DNA of 57,411 nt from Ignavibacteriales bacterium UBA1304 (GTDB lineage: Bacteria; Bacteroidota; Ignavibacteria; Ignavibacteriales; Ignavibacteriaceae). Within the stretch, counting starts at the first letter, position 1. The number at the start of each line of letters is the position of its first letter. The stretch spans positions 1 to 57,411 of the forward strand of contig DBTY01000059.1 in the NCBI GenBank assembly GCA_002307295.1, given 5' to 3'. The notes below the pieces were generated by a model, which saw only the letters and a list, made by a program, of their open reading frames with translations, had not been told where the DNA came from and did not search any database. This document shows positions 26,226 to 35,633 of the stretch, one piece after another. The position numbers were made by a program, and so were the translations under genes.

Positions 26226-27224
26226 ATGATTAAAATAGCGATTAATGGTTTTGGACGCATCGGGCGTTTGACCTTTAGAAAAATAATAGAAAACCCAGCA
26301 ATTGAAGTTGCGGCGATTAACGATCTTAGCGCGCCTTCTATGCTCGCTTATTTGCTAAAATATGATTCAGTTCAGGGGAAGTTTAACGCGGAGATAACTT
26401 ACACAGATAATTCCATAATAGTCAACGGCAAGGCGGTTACAGTATATTCAGAACGCGACCCTAAAAACCTGCCTTGGGCGAAAGAAAAAATAGACGTGGT
26501 TCTTGAATGCACCGGGCTTTTTGAATCGCGCGAAAAAGCTTCTATGCACCTGACAGCCGGAGCCAAAAGAGTGATAATTTCCGCTCCGTCGGATAAAGAC
26601 GTTAAAACAATTGTGTTTAACGTAAACCATGAACTGCTTAACGCCAACGACGTTTTAATAAGCTGCGCTTCCTGCACGACAAACTGCCTGGCTCCAATGG
26701 CAAAAGTATTGAACGATAAATTCGGCATCGTAACAGGACAGATGAGCACAATCCACGCTTACACAAATTCGCAGCCTCTGATGGATACTCCTGATCCAAA
26801 AGTAAACTACCGTAAATCGCGCGCGGCAGCTGATAGCATTGTTCCTTACACAACAGGAGCGGCAAAAGCAATTGGTCTTGTAATACCGGAACTTAAAGGT
26901 AAACTTGACGGATCTTCGCAGCGTATTCCTGTTCACTCCGGCTCAATAGTAGAGCTATATACGACGCTAAATAAAAAAGTATCTGTTGAAGAAATCAACA
27001 ATGCGATGAAAGAAGCGGCTAACGAAAGTTACGGTTATACGGAAGAGCCTATTGTCTCCAGCGACGTAATCGGGATGAGTTACGGCTCGTTGTTTGACGC
27101 TACTCAGACAAAAATAGTTTCTTCAGGCGAAAGTCAGTTGGTTAAAACTGCCGCCTGGTACGATAACGAAATGTCGTTTGTTTCGCAGATGGCGCGCACG
27201 TTAGAGTATTTTGGGAAATTATAA
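26226..27224 (+). CDS. gapA: Type I glyceraldehyde-3-phosphate dehydrogenase
   Basis: A 332-residue GAPDH catalysing NAD-dependent oxidation and phosphorylation of glyceraldehyde-3-phosphate. It has the Rossmann start INGFGRIGR, an Asp (Asp33) after the second strand that favours NAD over NADP, and the catalytic Cys150 in SCASCTTNCLAP. The conserved histidine is in IHAYTNSQ, and the C-terminal WYDNEMSF signature is present. Length is standard. It is monocistronic, preceded by a Bacteroidota-like promoter and followed by two hairpins. Another GAPDH cannot be excluded elsewhere, but nothing suggests this one is specialised. Confidence 0.97.
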   Translation: MIKIAINGFGRIGRLTFRKIIENPAIEVAAINDLSAPSMLAYLLKYDSVQGKFNAEITYTDNSIIVNGKAVTVYSERDPKNLPWAKEKIDVVLECTGLFESREKASMHLTAGAKRVIISAPSDKDVKTIVFNVNHELLNANDVLISCASCTTNCLAPMAKVLNDKFGIVTGQMSTIHAYTNSQPLMDTPDPKVNYRKSRAAADSIVPYTTGAAKAIGLVIPELKGKLDGSSQRIPVHSGSIVELYTTLNKKVSVEEINNAMKEAANESYGYTEEPIVSSDVIGMSYGSLFDATQTKIVSSGESQLVKTAAWYDNEMSFVSQMARTLEYFGKL

Positions 27225-27283
27225 AAGGTTCTGGCTTCATTCCGAATGACACGCTTGATATTGTTAATCGAACTTATTCTGTC

Positions 27284-27314
27284 ATTCCTCTCCCGATTCT
27301 ATCGGGAGAGGAAT
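27284..27314. repeat. Perfect 13-bp inverted repeat, REP-like
   Basis: ATTCCTCTCCCGA (27284-27296) and TCGGGAGAGGAAT (27302-27314) are perfect complements around a five-base loop. The surrounding TGTCATTCC...GGAATCTGAAG wording is typical of dispersed REP/BIME-like intergenic elements in many bacteria. It has no T tract, so it is probably not the gapA terminator. Confidence 0.6.
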
Positions 27315-27387
27315 CTGAAGACTGATACTTTGTACAAATTATAATGATAGTAAATCTATTAAATACATTAATGTCTTTCTATCAGTT

Positions 27388-27418
27388 AATAAGGGGCGCA
27401 TTGAGCCCCTTATTTTTT
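27388..27418 (+). terminator. Terminator downstream of gapA
   Basis: AATAAGGGGC (27388-27397) pairs perfectly with GCCCCTTATT (27405-27414) over a seven-base loop and runs into T residues. It also separates gapA from the convergent GlxA-type gene. Confidence 0.85.
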
Positions 27419-27468
27419 GGCATATCAATAATTCGCAGAGAGCTGCTCTTAAATCAGCATTTCAATAT

Positions 27469-28476
27469 TTAATTCAGCGAGGTTTTAAAGCTTCTTCTGT
27501 AATCAGTTGGAGTAGTTTTGAAGTTTCGTAAAAACACGCGCCGCATAGTATCTGCGCCGCCCAGACCGCATTCGTCAGAAATTTCATTAATAGTTAAATG
27601 CGTTTCTTCAAGCCGTCTGCGGGCAGCCTCAAGGCGCAGCTTTTCTATATACTTCCCCGGAGTAATGCCAGTCTCGCGAGTAAATACGCGGGCAAAATTT
27701 CTGGGACTCATAGACGCTTTTTCCGCCAGCATTTCAATAGTGAGCTCCTCATTCAGATGTTCTGCCATCCATGTTTGTAGTTCTTTAATTGGCTGATAAT
27801 CCGTTTTCTGATAAGTCAATGCGATACTAAATTGCGATTGATTGCCCGGACGTTTTAAATACAGGACTAATCTGCGCGCAATATACAAAGCTACTTCGCG
27901 TCCATAATCTTCTTCCACCATAGCAAGAGCCAAATCCATCCCGGTAGAAATTCCGGCAGACGTATACACAGAGCCGTCTTTAACAAATATAGGATCCGGT
28001 TCTACCTTTATTGAAGGGAACATCTCTGCAAGCAACGCACATCGCTCCCAATGAGTAGTGGCTCTTTTACCGTCCAATATGCCGGCTTTAGCCAATATAA
28101 AAGCTCCCGCGCAAACAGAACCGACTCGCCTGATTTTTTTCCAATTCGTCTTTAACCAGTTTATCATTTCATCAAAAGACGGATAAAGATGAGCGTTTGC
28201 ATTTCCGGTAACAAGCAGGGTATCAATTTTATAGTCGACAGAGAACAAATTTCCCTCGCATACAATCGGCATGCCGGACGAAGTTTCAAGTATTCCCGCT
28301 TTATCGGTTGAAAGCACGTGTGTTTTGTACGTAAACGGATACTTACCAGGATTCTCCTCTATATAATTAGCCGTTTTACTGAATACTTCCAGCGGTCCTG
28401 CAACGTCAAGGATAGAAGTATTTGGAGGGGTTAGAATAACAATATGCTTAAATTTTTTTTCTAAATTCTTTTTCAT
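27469..28476 (-). CDS. GlxA-family transcriptional regulator (DJ-1/PfpI plus AraC HTH)
   Basis: A 335-residue regulator. An N-terminal DJ-1/PfpI domain (about residues 10-185) contains the nucleophile-elbow region SVCAGAFILAKAG and the ATTHWE segment. A C-terminal AraC-type double helix-turn-helix (about 225-325) has SPRNFARVFTRETGITPGKY. In related proteins the DJ-1 domain binds or responds to small amines or amino acids. It ends a two-gene unit with the small Lys-rich protein, which lies 11 bases upstream in transcription order. Targets cannot be inferred from the neighbours. Confidence 0.92.
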   Translation of the reverse strand: MKKNLEKKFKHIVILTPPNTSILDVAGPLEVFSKTANYIEENPGKYPFTYKTHVLSTDKAGILETSSGMPIVCEGNLFSVDYKIDTLLVTGNANAHLYPSFDEMINWLKTNWKKIRRVGSVCAGAFILAKAGILDGKRATTHWERCALLAEMFPSIKVEPDPIFVKDGSVYTSAGISTGMDLALAMVEEDYGREVALYIARRLVLYLKRPGNQSQFSIALTYQKTDYQPIKELQTWMAEHLNEELTIEMLAEKASMSPRNFARVFTRETGITPGKYIEKLRLEAARRRLEETHLTINEISDECGLGGADTMRRVFLRNFKTTPTDYRRSFKTSLN

Positions 28477-28487
28477 AATAAGTATTA

Positions 28488-28859
28488 TTATTTTGCGCCA
28501 GTCGCTTTCTTCGATTTTGTTACTTTCTTAGCTTCAGGCTTTTTCTTTGCTTCTGAAGCTTTCTTTTTTGCCGCCTTAGCTTTTTTCTTTTCTTCTATTA
28601 ATTTTTCATCATAATCAGTGTTCCAAAAACCAATTCCATATTTTGCGTCATATGGGAAATACTTAAACCCAGCATGTTTCGGAGACATATAAAAATTATC
28701 CTGAAAATCCTGTTCAGCATATGCTCCTAATATTTCGGATAAGAACTTCAAAGTTGTAGTCGATCCTTCTAAATAAACATTTTCCCCATAGATTTGGATA
28801 TTTAATTTAACTCTTTTTTTTATATACGAGTCGATTACTTCGTTAATTGTCTTTCCCAT
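28488..28859 (-). CDS. Small protein with Lys/Ala-rich histone-H1-like tail
   Basis: A 123-residue protein I do not recognise. Residues 1-85 form a compact mixed domain with many aromatics (for example FKYFPYDAKYGIGFW). The last 37 residues are almost only Lys, Ala, Glu and Ser in repeated AKKK-type units, resembling the tails of bacterial histone-H1-like and other nucleic-acid-binding proteins. There is no signal peptide or membrane helix. It is co-oriented with the GlxA-type gene (11-base gap), so the two are likely co-transcribed. A nucleoid- or RNA-binding role is suggested only by the basic tail. Confidence 0.6.
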   Translation of the reverse strand: MGKTINEVIDSYIKKRVKLNIQIYGENVYLEGSTTTLKFLSEILGAYAEQDFQDNFYMSPKHAGFKYFPYDAKYGIGFWNTDYDEKLIEEKKKAKAAKKKASEAKKKPEAKKVTKSKKATGAK

Positions 28860-28933
28860 TTAATCTTTCCTTTATTTGAATTTTTGTAATAACACCTTAC
28901 TCAACAAATTTAAAGTTATTACTAATTTTTGTT

Positions 28934-29437
28934 CTATTTTCTTTTCTTACATTCGCCTACTGTTTGCACTAAAGTAAATCTATTTTTTTCATAAGTATAG
29001 AACCAATACATATAATCGTAAATAAAATATAATTCAAACGGCTTATTTATAATAAATTTTTTCTTATTCTTTGATACTTTGAATATACCCGGTATAATAC
29101 GCCCAAAAGCAACAAATAGATGATTGTTATATATATAATATCCCGAGGGAACGCCATAATACCTATTATTTACCAAAACACATTCTTTGTATGGATCCAT
29201 ATTTAATCTAAAAAATATTAAACTATCATTTTCATTATGCGTTAAGGCAAAAGCTAAATCATCAGAATAATATCTACAATTCTTTGCAGCAGATACAGCA
29301 TTACGCATAGCTGCGTCAAACTGTTTATTTATTATCTCTAATTTTGGAAGATTTATTTCATAACATTTATCCTGCGCATTTATAAATGAAGCGCTAAAAA
29401 TTGAGAAGAAAAGCATTCCCATAAAAAATATTTTCAT
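28934..29437 (-). CDS. Small exported protein of unknown function
   Basis: A 167-residue protein with a signal peptide (about residues 1-21, ending FINAQ), two cysteines after the signal and one near the end (VGECKKRK), and a tyrosine-rich middle. There is no lipobox cysteine at the cleavage site, so it is probably periplasmic rather than a lipoprotein. No family is apparent. It is separated from its neighbours by 74 and 270 bases, so it may be monocistronic. Confidence 0.55.
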   Translation of the reverse strand: MKIFFMGMLFFSIFSASFINAQDKCYEINLPKLEIINKQFDAAMRNAVSAAKNCRYYSDDLAFALTHNENDSLIFFRLNMDPYKECVLVNNRYYGVPSGYYIYNNHLFVAFGRIIPGIFKVSKNKKKFIINKPFELYFIYDYMYWFYTYEKNRFTLVQTVGECKKRK

Positions 29438-29643
29438 GATTTTTCCCTTTTGTCTAATAGTAATTTCTTTCGTCAGCTTACTTATTGAATTTTTATCGAA
29501 TGGGAAACGCCCCTCATTTTTTTAACATAACCCTTTTAAAAATGTAATATCTTTATTTATAATTGTCAAGCGTAAACAATGAAGATTTGTGAAACACATA
29601 CTCCGTTTTTAATATGATAACTTTTTGAAGCCCAAAAAACAGA

Positions 29644-29673
29644 AAAGGCGTCTCGTTTGTTCGGGGCGCCTTT
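29644..29673 (-). terminator. Terminator closing the glycan-utilisation locus
   Basis: AAAGGCGTCTCG pairs with CGGGGCGCCTTT (two wobbles) and on the minus strand is followed by TCTGTTTTTT. It lies 35 bases after the FAD oxidoreductase stop, the last gene of the long minus-strand series. Confidence 0.8.
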
Positions 29674-29707
29674 AAAATTTTATTTTATATAAAAAATACT
29701 AACCGAC

Positions 29708-31600
29708 TTATTTCAGCCTGCCTGTTATATCAATATTGCGTTCAAACGGCTGGAGATAATAATCAATTATTGCAGCGGTCATTCGTCTGTCTAACAACAG
29801 ATTTTCGGAAAATGTTTTGTTGAAATGAAATTTATCCCAGTCCTGTTTAACTTGAGCAAGAACAACCGTCTTCCATGCTATTGAAATATATTTTACAAGC
29901 GTCGCTAAATCCAAATTATCGCCTGTGGCTTCGTTATATTTTTCAAATACTTTATAATTTGTTTTCAGTCCCTGAATAATTTCATATTGACTGATATCGC
30001 GCGAAGGATAGAACCAGGTCTGGTTAGCCCAGCTATATGAAACGCCAAAGCCCTGCATTATGCCTGTGGCTCCGACTCTTTGGATAGCTTTGAAATTCGG
30101 ATCGTTTGGTTCTACGTCAATAAACGGCAATAAATAAGCGTTGCAATCCAATAGTTTTTTTTGAATTTCTCTAACATCGGCTTCAGCAGGTTCTATATTG
30201 CGGTCAGCGCATAAAGCCGCTAAAATTCCAGCCGCCTGCCCTGTTAGCAAAACGCATGGTTGAAGTCTTGTAGCTCCGTTGACTATGTTTGAAACCGAGA
30301 TGCCTTTTTCGGCAATAATTAATCCGTTAATATTAGCAGGAATCAAACAGCCCAATGGGATTCCAAACGATGGAATAAAAGGAAAGTCGCGCTGTGGAAC
30401 TTTGTAGTTCTCTGATATATGCTGGTCTATAGGGTAATCGCCTACGGAAATAGAAGTGCGGAAAAGTTTTTGCTGTCTTGTATACGGTTGTAAAATATCA
30501 TTTACAGTAAAGCGAACCAAACCTTTAACTCTGCGTCCTTCCCTGTTATAAGGGATAAGAGGCAGCTTATCGTCAGTAGTAAATTCATCGTCGGCAAGAC
30601 CTAAGTTTTTATAACCTAAAGAATGTTGGATGTAATAAATAAAGCACATCGTTTTTTCTTTAGCTTTCTTGTAAACTTCTTCCCTCTGCTCGTAATTCAT
30701 TTCGATTGCGTTCACATAATAATCGTTGCCTCGGTACCACCAGTTAATCATATATTTATTATTAGGCAGTCTTCCATAATCAAGCATTTCCCTGCTTGTT
30801 GATTCGGCGTCAGGGCATGAGGCAGTTTTACATGCGCAGTTAAATATCGTCGAGTCATATGAAGCAGGTTTCGGCACGGTCATATCGGCGCCAGCGCCAT
30901 AATCTTTTAATATAGCAGCGTAAGTAATATCCTGTATTATGCCATAAGCTGTATCAAGCGCGCAGTCTTCGCCTGTAAAAGCTTTCGATTCCATTCCAAC
31001 GTCATATCCGGCTCCTGCGTCTTTAAGCGCGTCGCCTAACTCAGTCGCGTCAATAACGACCTTGGCGCTAACTTCAATTTTTTTTCCGCCTTTATTCACA
31101 AAAACCGCCCCGGTAACTTTGTTCCCCTGCTTTAGAACATTAAGAAAGCGATAGTTATAAATTACTTTTAAGTTTTTTTCTTTTTGCGCCATAGCTTTTA
31201 AAATGCTATCCGCTATGTGAGGCTCAAATAAAGTGTAGCTTACCCAGCCTGTATGAACAGCTTCAGGACCGCCATAGTATTTATACAAAGCGTCTCTGAA
31301 TTCCTGCCAAATACCCGAAGGGAGTCTGTGGTCGCCGTCCGTAGCGCTAACTCCAGCCGCAGTAAGCATTCCGCCAAGCCAGTCAGTTTGTTCAACAATA
31401 ATACTTTTAGCTCCTGACCTTGCGCTTTGTATTCCGGCCGCCGTTCCGCCTGCTCCGCCTCCAATTACCAGCACGTCATATTTTAATGTTTCATCAGGGG
31501 ATAAATTCCGCAAATCTGTTTTTGAAGATTTAATATCCCCGGCATTTGAAGAGCTAAATAATACAGCCGCCAATAAAAACGAATAAACTAATTTGAGCAT
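29708..31600 (-). CDS. Exported FAD-dependent oxidoreductase (PF12831 type)
   Basis: A 630-residue protein with signal peptide (about 1-20, ending SNAG). The FAD-binding dinucleotide fold has VIGGGAGGTAAG, an acidic ribose ligand in IIVEQ and a WLGGML loop characteristic of the FAD_oxidored family found in many carbohydrate loci. A late FAD contact region is NGLIIAEKGISVSNIVNG. The C-terminal 150 residues are family-specific and lack a T9SS tail, so it is likely periplasmic. In this locus it may oxidise a sugar or a sugar-derived group. It follows the GHL10-type gene by 38 bases. Confidence 0.85.
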   Translation of the reverse strand: MLKLVYSFLLAAVLFSSSNAGDIKSSKTDLRNLSPDETLKYDVLVIGGGAGGTAAGIQSARSGAKSIIVEQTDWLGGMLTAAGVSATDGDHRLPSGIWQEFRDALYKYYGGPEAVHTGWVSYTLFEPHIADSILKAMAQKEKNLKVIYNYRFLNVLKQGNKVTGAVFVNKGGKKIEVSAKVVIDATELGDALKDAGAGYDVGMESKAFTGEDCALDTAYGIIQDITYAAILKDYGAGADMTVPKPASYDSTIFNCACKTASCPDAESTSREMLDYGRLPNNKYMINWWYRGNDYYVNAIEMNYEQREEVYKKAKEKTMCFIYYIQHSLGYKNLGLADDEFTTDDKLPLIPYNREGRRVKGLVRFTVNDILQPYTRQQKLFRTSISVGDYPIDQHISENYKVPQRDFPFIPSFGIPLGCLIPANINGLIIAEKGISVSNIVNGATRLQPCVLLTGQAAGILAALCADRNIEPAEADVREIQKKLLDCNAYLLPFIDVEPNDPNFKAIQRVGATGIMQGFGVSYSWANQTWFYPSRDISQYEIIQGLKTNYKVFEKYNEATGDNLDLATLVKYISIAWKTVVLAQVKQDWDKFHFNKTFSENLLLDRRMTAAIIDYYLQPFERNIDITGRLK

Positions 31601-31638
31601 ATAACTAAATTCCTACTATTTATTTTTGACGCATGCAA

Positions 31639-34185
31639 TTATTTCATTAACATCATTTTAATTGTTTTCTTGGTTTCAGACGAAGTGCTTTTGATTCTTG
31701 TCTGGGCAAAATAAACGCCGCTCGGCAAAGCCACGGCGTCAAATTTCACATTCCACTTTCCAGCATTATATTCTTTTCCGCTTATAAGAGAAGCCACCTT
31801 AGCTCCAATAATATTATACACGTCAATAAATACTGTAGCTTTGCTTTTAAGTTCAAAACTAAGCGTAGTGCTTGGATTAAAAGGATTAGGATAATTTTGC
31901 GATACAATAAAATCGCTTACATAGGCTGCTTTATCTTTTACAACAGTCATTTCAACTGATCTTTGAAGTATTACTTCGTCTGCCGCTAAATACTTGCTTG
32001 TATCGGCATTTGAAATTGCGGATAACAATAATGCAAAATTATCATTTGTTACAAACGGAAAAGAGCCAAGCTTGTATATAGTTCCCGCAGCGGCAGACTG
32101 CGAGATATAAATTGTATCAACTTTGTAATGATCGCGCATTATGTACATACATTTTTCTGCAAGCGGACGCGACGTTTTAGGAATTCTAACAGAAACATCG
32201 TAATATCCGTCTACCGCTATTTTCTGAGGGCCCCATTGCACTCTTGCAGGGCTGCCGTTTTGCTTAGTCGTCTGATACGAGCCTCCATATGCAGTATAAC
32301 TTGTATCCGAAGTCCAGGTTCCTGTTAACTTCCAAAACATGTTTGAAGTCTGGTCGTCAATCAGGAAACTTGTTTTATCCGGTTCATAAGTTAAGCTTAT
32401 TGACGTTGATAAAGTGTCTTCAAAAACGTCCATTAAATTGCTAATGCTCAAAGTAAAAGTCCCCCCTTTAGCTACTGTAGGAATTACGACGTGCATTACA
32501 GTATTATCTGATTGGTCTACGGTGAATTTCAAATTACCAGCGCTTAACGAAGACGTAATAGTAGTGGCGTTTGATGGAGGGTTCATCAGTTGTTTTGAAA
32601 ACTTCAAAATTACCGATTGACTATCAGGAACGGCAGAATCGTCAAGCTGAAATACGCCTCCTCTTTTAACGCGAAACGCATCTGCAATCAGGCTTGCTCC
32701 GTCAGCGCCAAATAATTTTATTACTACCGTATCGCCAGAGTTGATATTAAATTTATTCAGATTGTTCCATTGATTTAATCCAATTTTCTGATTTACTGTA
32801 TCAACCATATGCACTGTTTTTGTTGAGATATCCAGAATTGCTTGTTTTGTATTTGATGCAGAGTCTCCCGTCCAATAACCAAATATATTATATGAACCGT
32901 CTCGAAGGATGCGGACTTTATATATTGCAGTATCTCCAGCCGAGGCTGTAGCAGCTCTATAAGTTCCATTATAACCTCCCTGCAGAACGCTCCAAGAGCC
33001 TTTAGATGAGAATAAACCTTTGCTTGCATCGTCCATTATAAGATCATCATACGCAGGCGCGGCTGCCGAAGGATATACATTTGATTTCAGCGAAGATATA
33101 GCGTTAGAATAGGATAAATAATCTCCATAGTACCAAATCACCTGCCCTGTGCTGCCCGATGTTCGCGCTTTTTTTATTTCATAGATTGCATTATCAACCG
33201 ATCCGGCCGAACTAATTGCTATGCCTGCGGCTAGATTAAAACCTGCCGGAACGTAACTTAAGCTTTTTGTCATCTGATAAGGAAAGTCGCCTGTAGTTAA
33301 ATACAACATAGGTTCAAGCATATCAACATAACTGTTTTTTGCCCAGACGTCCCATCCCTGCATTTTATCCTGATCGCCGCCATACATCATATACGGAGGA
33401 ACAACTGCGCCGGTAACCACGCAGGTAGAGTTTACGCTTTTTATCGCCTGATATATTCGCTTTACTACATTAGTAACCTGCTGACGGCGCCATACCGTCC
33501 ATGCAGAATTATCATTACTAAGAAACAGCGGATCGCGGTTGCCAGTCTCTTTCATAAATCTTGCGCGAGCCGTATCTGAGTATGAATAGTTTGTTGTTGG
33601 ATACCGGGTTCTGTCCAATTCTATTCCGTCTATATCAGGATGCTTTTTAGCGCATTCCTGATATAAGTTTACAATAAAATCAGCTGCGCCAGAAACAGCG
33701 GGATCAACCCAAAAGAAATAATTGCCGCTATCATAATCAAACTTTTTAGTCGTATCAGATTCCACCATTGACCAGTCAGGATGAAGTTTAAGAATATTTG
33801 GAATCTTTGTCGAATCAGTATTTACTCCAACCGAAAAGCCATATTCAAACCAGGCAATAACCTGTATGCCATATTTATGAGCTATATCTATCGTTTCCTG
33901 CAGAGGGTCAGAACCTTTGAATACAGAGTTTTGAGACGGTCCACCAGCCTGCGGAACAACATCGCTTGGATATATAGTGGAACCTTCATACCAAACATTT
34001 ACATAAGCTACATTCAAGTTAGCTGACTGCATGTTCTTCATTACAGTTTCAATAGCGGCAGTTCCGCCCTGTAAAAAATTTCCTGTAATCCAAACTCCGC
34101 GCGTTTCAGGGCTGGTCATGTTTTGCGCCAGCGTTGAAACAGAAATACATATCATACATAATATCACTAGAGGAATTTTTCTCAT
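31639..34185 (-). CDS. T9SS-exported GHL10-type hydrolase with golvesin-like modules
   Basis: An 848-residue secreted protein. After the signal peptide (1-20), residues 25-330 form a GHL10/DUF187-type TIM barrel with RGVWITGNF, NVWYEGSTIYPSD, VIAWFEYGF and DGIELDRTRYP, the last containing the likely catalytic acidic cluster. Two beta-sandwich modules of the golvesin/xanthan-lyase type follow (about 385-505 and 600-720, each with a W-x-x-G-Y or similar pattern), separated by an Ig-like stretch. A T9SS sorting domain (YPNPFNPSTTLSF, ending KMMLMK) ends it. Probably an endo-acting or peptidoglycan/glycan-cleaving surface enzyme. It overlaps its upstream neighbour by four bases (ATGA). Confidence 0.82.
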   Translation of the reverse strand: MRKIPLVILCMICISVSTLAQNMTSPETRGVWITGNFLQGGTAAIETVMKNMQSANLNVAYVNVWYEGSTIYPSDVVPQAGGPSQNSVFKGSDPLQETIDIAHKYGIQVIAWFEYGFSVGVNTDSTKIPNILKLHPDWSMVESDTTKKFDYDSGNYFFWVDPAVSGAADFIVNLYQECAKKHPDIDGIELDRTRYPTTNYSYSDTARARFMKETGNRDPLFLSNDNSAWTVWRRQQVTNVVKRIYQAIKSVNSTCVVTGAVVPPYMMYGGDQDKMQGWDVWAKNSYVDMLEPMLYLTTGDFPYQMTKSLSYVPAGFNLAAGIAISSAGSVDNAIYEIKKARTSGSTGQVIWYYGDYLSYSNAISSLKSNVYPSAAAPAYDDLIMDDASKGLFSSKGSWSVLQGGYNGTYRAATASAGDTAIYKVRILRDGSYNIFGYWTGDSASNTKQAILDISTKTVHMVDTVNQKIGLNQWNNLNKFNINSGDTVVIKLFGADGASLIADAFRVKRGGVFQLDDSAVPDSQSVILKFSKQLMNPPSNATTITSSLSAGNLKFTVDQSDNTVMHVVIPTVAKGGTFTLSISNLMDVFEDTLSTSISLTYEPDKTSFLIDDQTSNMFWKLTGTWTSDTSYTAYGGSYQTTKQNGSPARVQWGPQKIAVDGYYDVSVRIPKTSRPLAEKCMYIMRDHYKVDTIYISQSAAAGTIYKLGSFPFVTNDNFALLLSAISNADTSKYLAADEVILQRSVEMTVVKDKAAYVSDFIVSQNYPNPFNPSTTLSFELKSKATVFIDVYNIIGAKVASLISGKEYNAGKWNVKFDAVALPSGVYFAQTRIKSTSSETKKTIKMMLMK

Positions 34186-35591
34186 TTGATTAACGCCATT
34201 TTGATAGATTTTGAATTTTTACCTGCCTGTACTTTGCAAATATAAACGCCCGAAGCATATTGAGAGCCGTTGAATCTTATTACATGAGATCCTTCGCTAA
34301 AATTATCGTTAGCAATTGTAGCTACTTCCTGACCATAAATATTATATACTATTGCTTTAACATTTGACGAAGCAGATAGATTTACGACTATGTTAGTAGT
34401 CGGGTTAAACGGATTAGGATAGTTCTGTAATAAATCAAAAGAATTAACTCCAGAATTACTTTTCGACTTTACGTCAGTAATACTTTTGGTAAACTTAAAA
34501 ACTTTTTTAACTCCTTCGTCAATAACATAAGCTGTAGAGCCGTTGCTGTTAAAAGCTACGTCGCCTGGAGCTACAAACGGAGCGCCTTTAGCGTCCTTTA
34601 CGTCTTTAGAAGTGCTGCTTGGAAGTTCGTCAGCCTGAATTGCAAAATTACCAACTATCTGAAAACCTTTAACCCATAGTTTAGACGAGTCAGTTCCGCA
34701 AACAAATAAATTTCCAGTAGAAGGGTTAACGGCAATTCCATTAGGGATGTTATGTCCAATTGTCAAAAATCCTGAAATATCAGTAATTCTTTCAGCATGA
34801 TATGTTGCAGGACTTGAGCTTGTGCCGCCAGTCCATTTAGCAATTCCGCCTTTGCTTTCACCGCCTGGATCGGTAGTTGAGTTCCTTGAAGTATAAACGA
34901 CAGTCGAACTATCTGAATAATTGCCATTTTTAGCTACGGCAATATCTCTAATCAAATCCACATAATTTGGGCCTGTAAAATCGCCGCCTGGTTCCATAGC
35001 TTTGCTCCAATCTCCAGGGGCATAACCAATTGAGTTCCCTAAATTTGAAGAATCCTTAGAGCCTTCTATAGTTCCAATTGTTAAAAGATATGATTGACCA
35101 TAATAAAGCTTTTTGTCTTTTGAAGCGTCTAAACCGGAATACCATGTGCCATAATCATTATGGGCAGGTTTCTTAAATATTGTTCTTTTAGCAGGGTCGC
35201 CTTTTGGCAAATAAATCAATTGCGAATATGGATAAAAATAAGGAGCCGCATCGCCAGTAGGAGCTATCATTCTTGTAGAGACAAATACATCGTTCCCAAC
35301 TGTAGTTAAACCAGTGATGTCTCTTATGCTGTCAGCGGTTGCGAAAGTAACAACTAAACGCATAACAGAATCTGTAGGCGAAGCCATAAATAAAGCGTGC
35401 ACCGCATTAGCGCTCGCAATATTTGTCGAAGCGACCCACAAATTGCCAGTAGAATCGACAGAACATAAATACGGGCTAAATAATGAATCAGCCATGTTAA
35501 ATTTCATTGAGCTTTTGTAAACGAAATTTGATGATTGTGCAAAAACTGTATTCATTAATAAGAGAGATACGAAAAGTAATAATTTTTTCAT
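34182..35591 (-). CDS. T9SS-exported propeller-like protein
   Basis: A 469-residue protein with signal peptide (about 1-18, ending VFAQ). The body holds repeated motifs such as DSTGNLWVAS, NPSTGNLFVCG and NSNGSTAYVIDEG, which resemble NHL/YncE-type beta-propeller blades (about residues 35-370). A T9SS type A sorting domain closes it (YPNPFNPTTNIVV, ending KSIKMALIK). No catalytic residues are evident; carbohydrate or protein binding is plausible. Its stop overlaps the GHL10-type start (ATGA), so the two surface proteins are translationally coupled and likely made together. Confidence 0.75.
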   Translation of the reverse strand: MKKLLLFVSLLLMNTVFAQSSNFVYKSSMKFNMADSLFSPYLCSVDSTGNLWVASTNIASANAVHALFMASPTDSVMRLVVTFATADSIRDITGLTTVGNDVFVSTRMIAPTGDAAPYFYPYSQLIYLPKGDPAKRTIFKKPAHNDYGTWYSGLDASKDKKLYYGQSYLLTIGTIEGSKDSSNLGNSIGYAPGDWSKAMEPGGDFTGPNYVDLIRDIAVAKNGNYSDSSTVVYTSRNSTTDPGGESKGGIAKWTGGTSSSPATYHAERITDISGFLTIGHNIPNGIAVNPSTGNLFVCGTDSSKLWVKGFQIVGNFAIQADELPSSTSKDVKDAKGAPFVAPGDVAFNSNGSTAYVIDEGVKKVFKFTKSITDVKSKSNSGVNSFDLLQNYPNPFNPTTNIVVNLSASSNVKAIVYNIYGQEVATIANDNFSEGSHVIRFNGSQYASGVYICKVQAGKNSKSIKMALIK

Positions 35592-35633
35592 AACGCGCCT
35601 TTTTTTGTTATTAGAACATTAAAATAAAATGCT

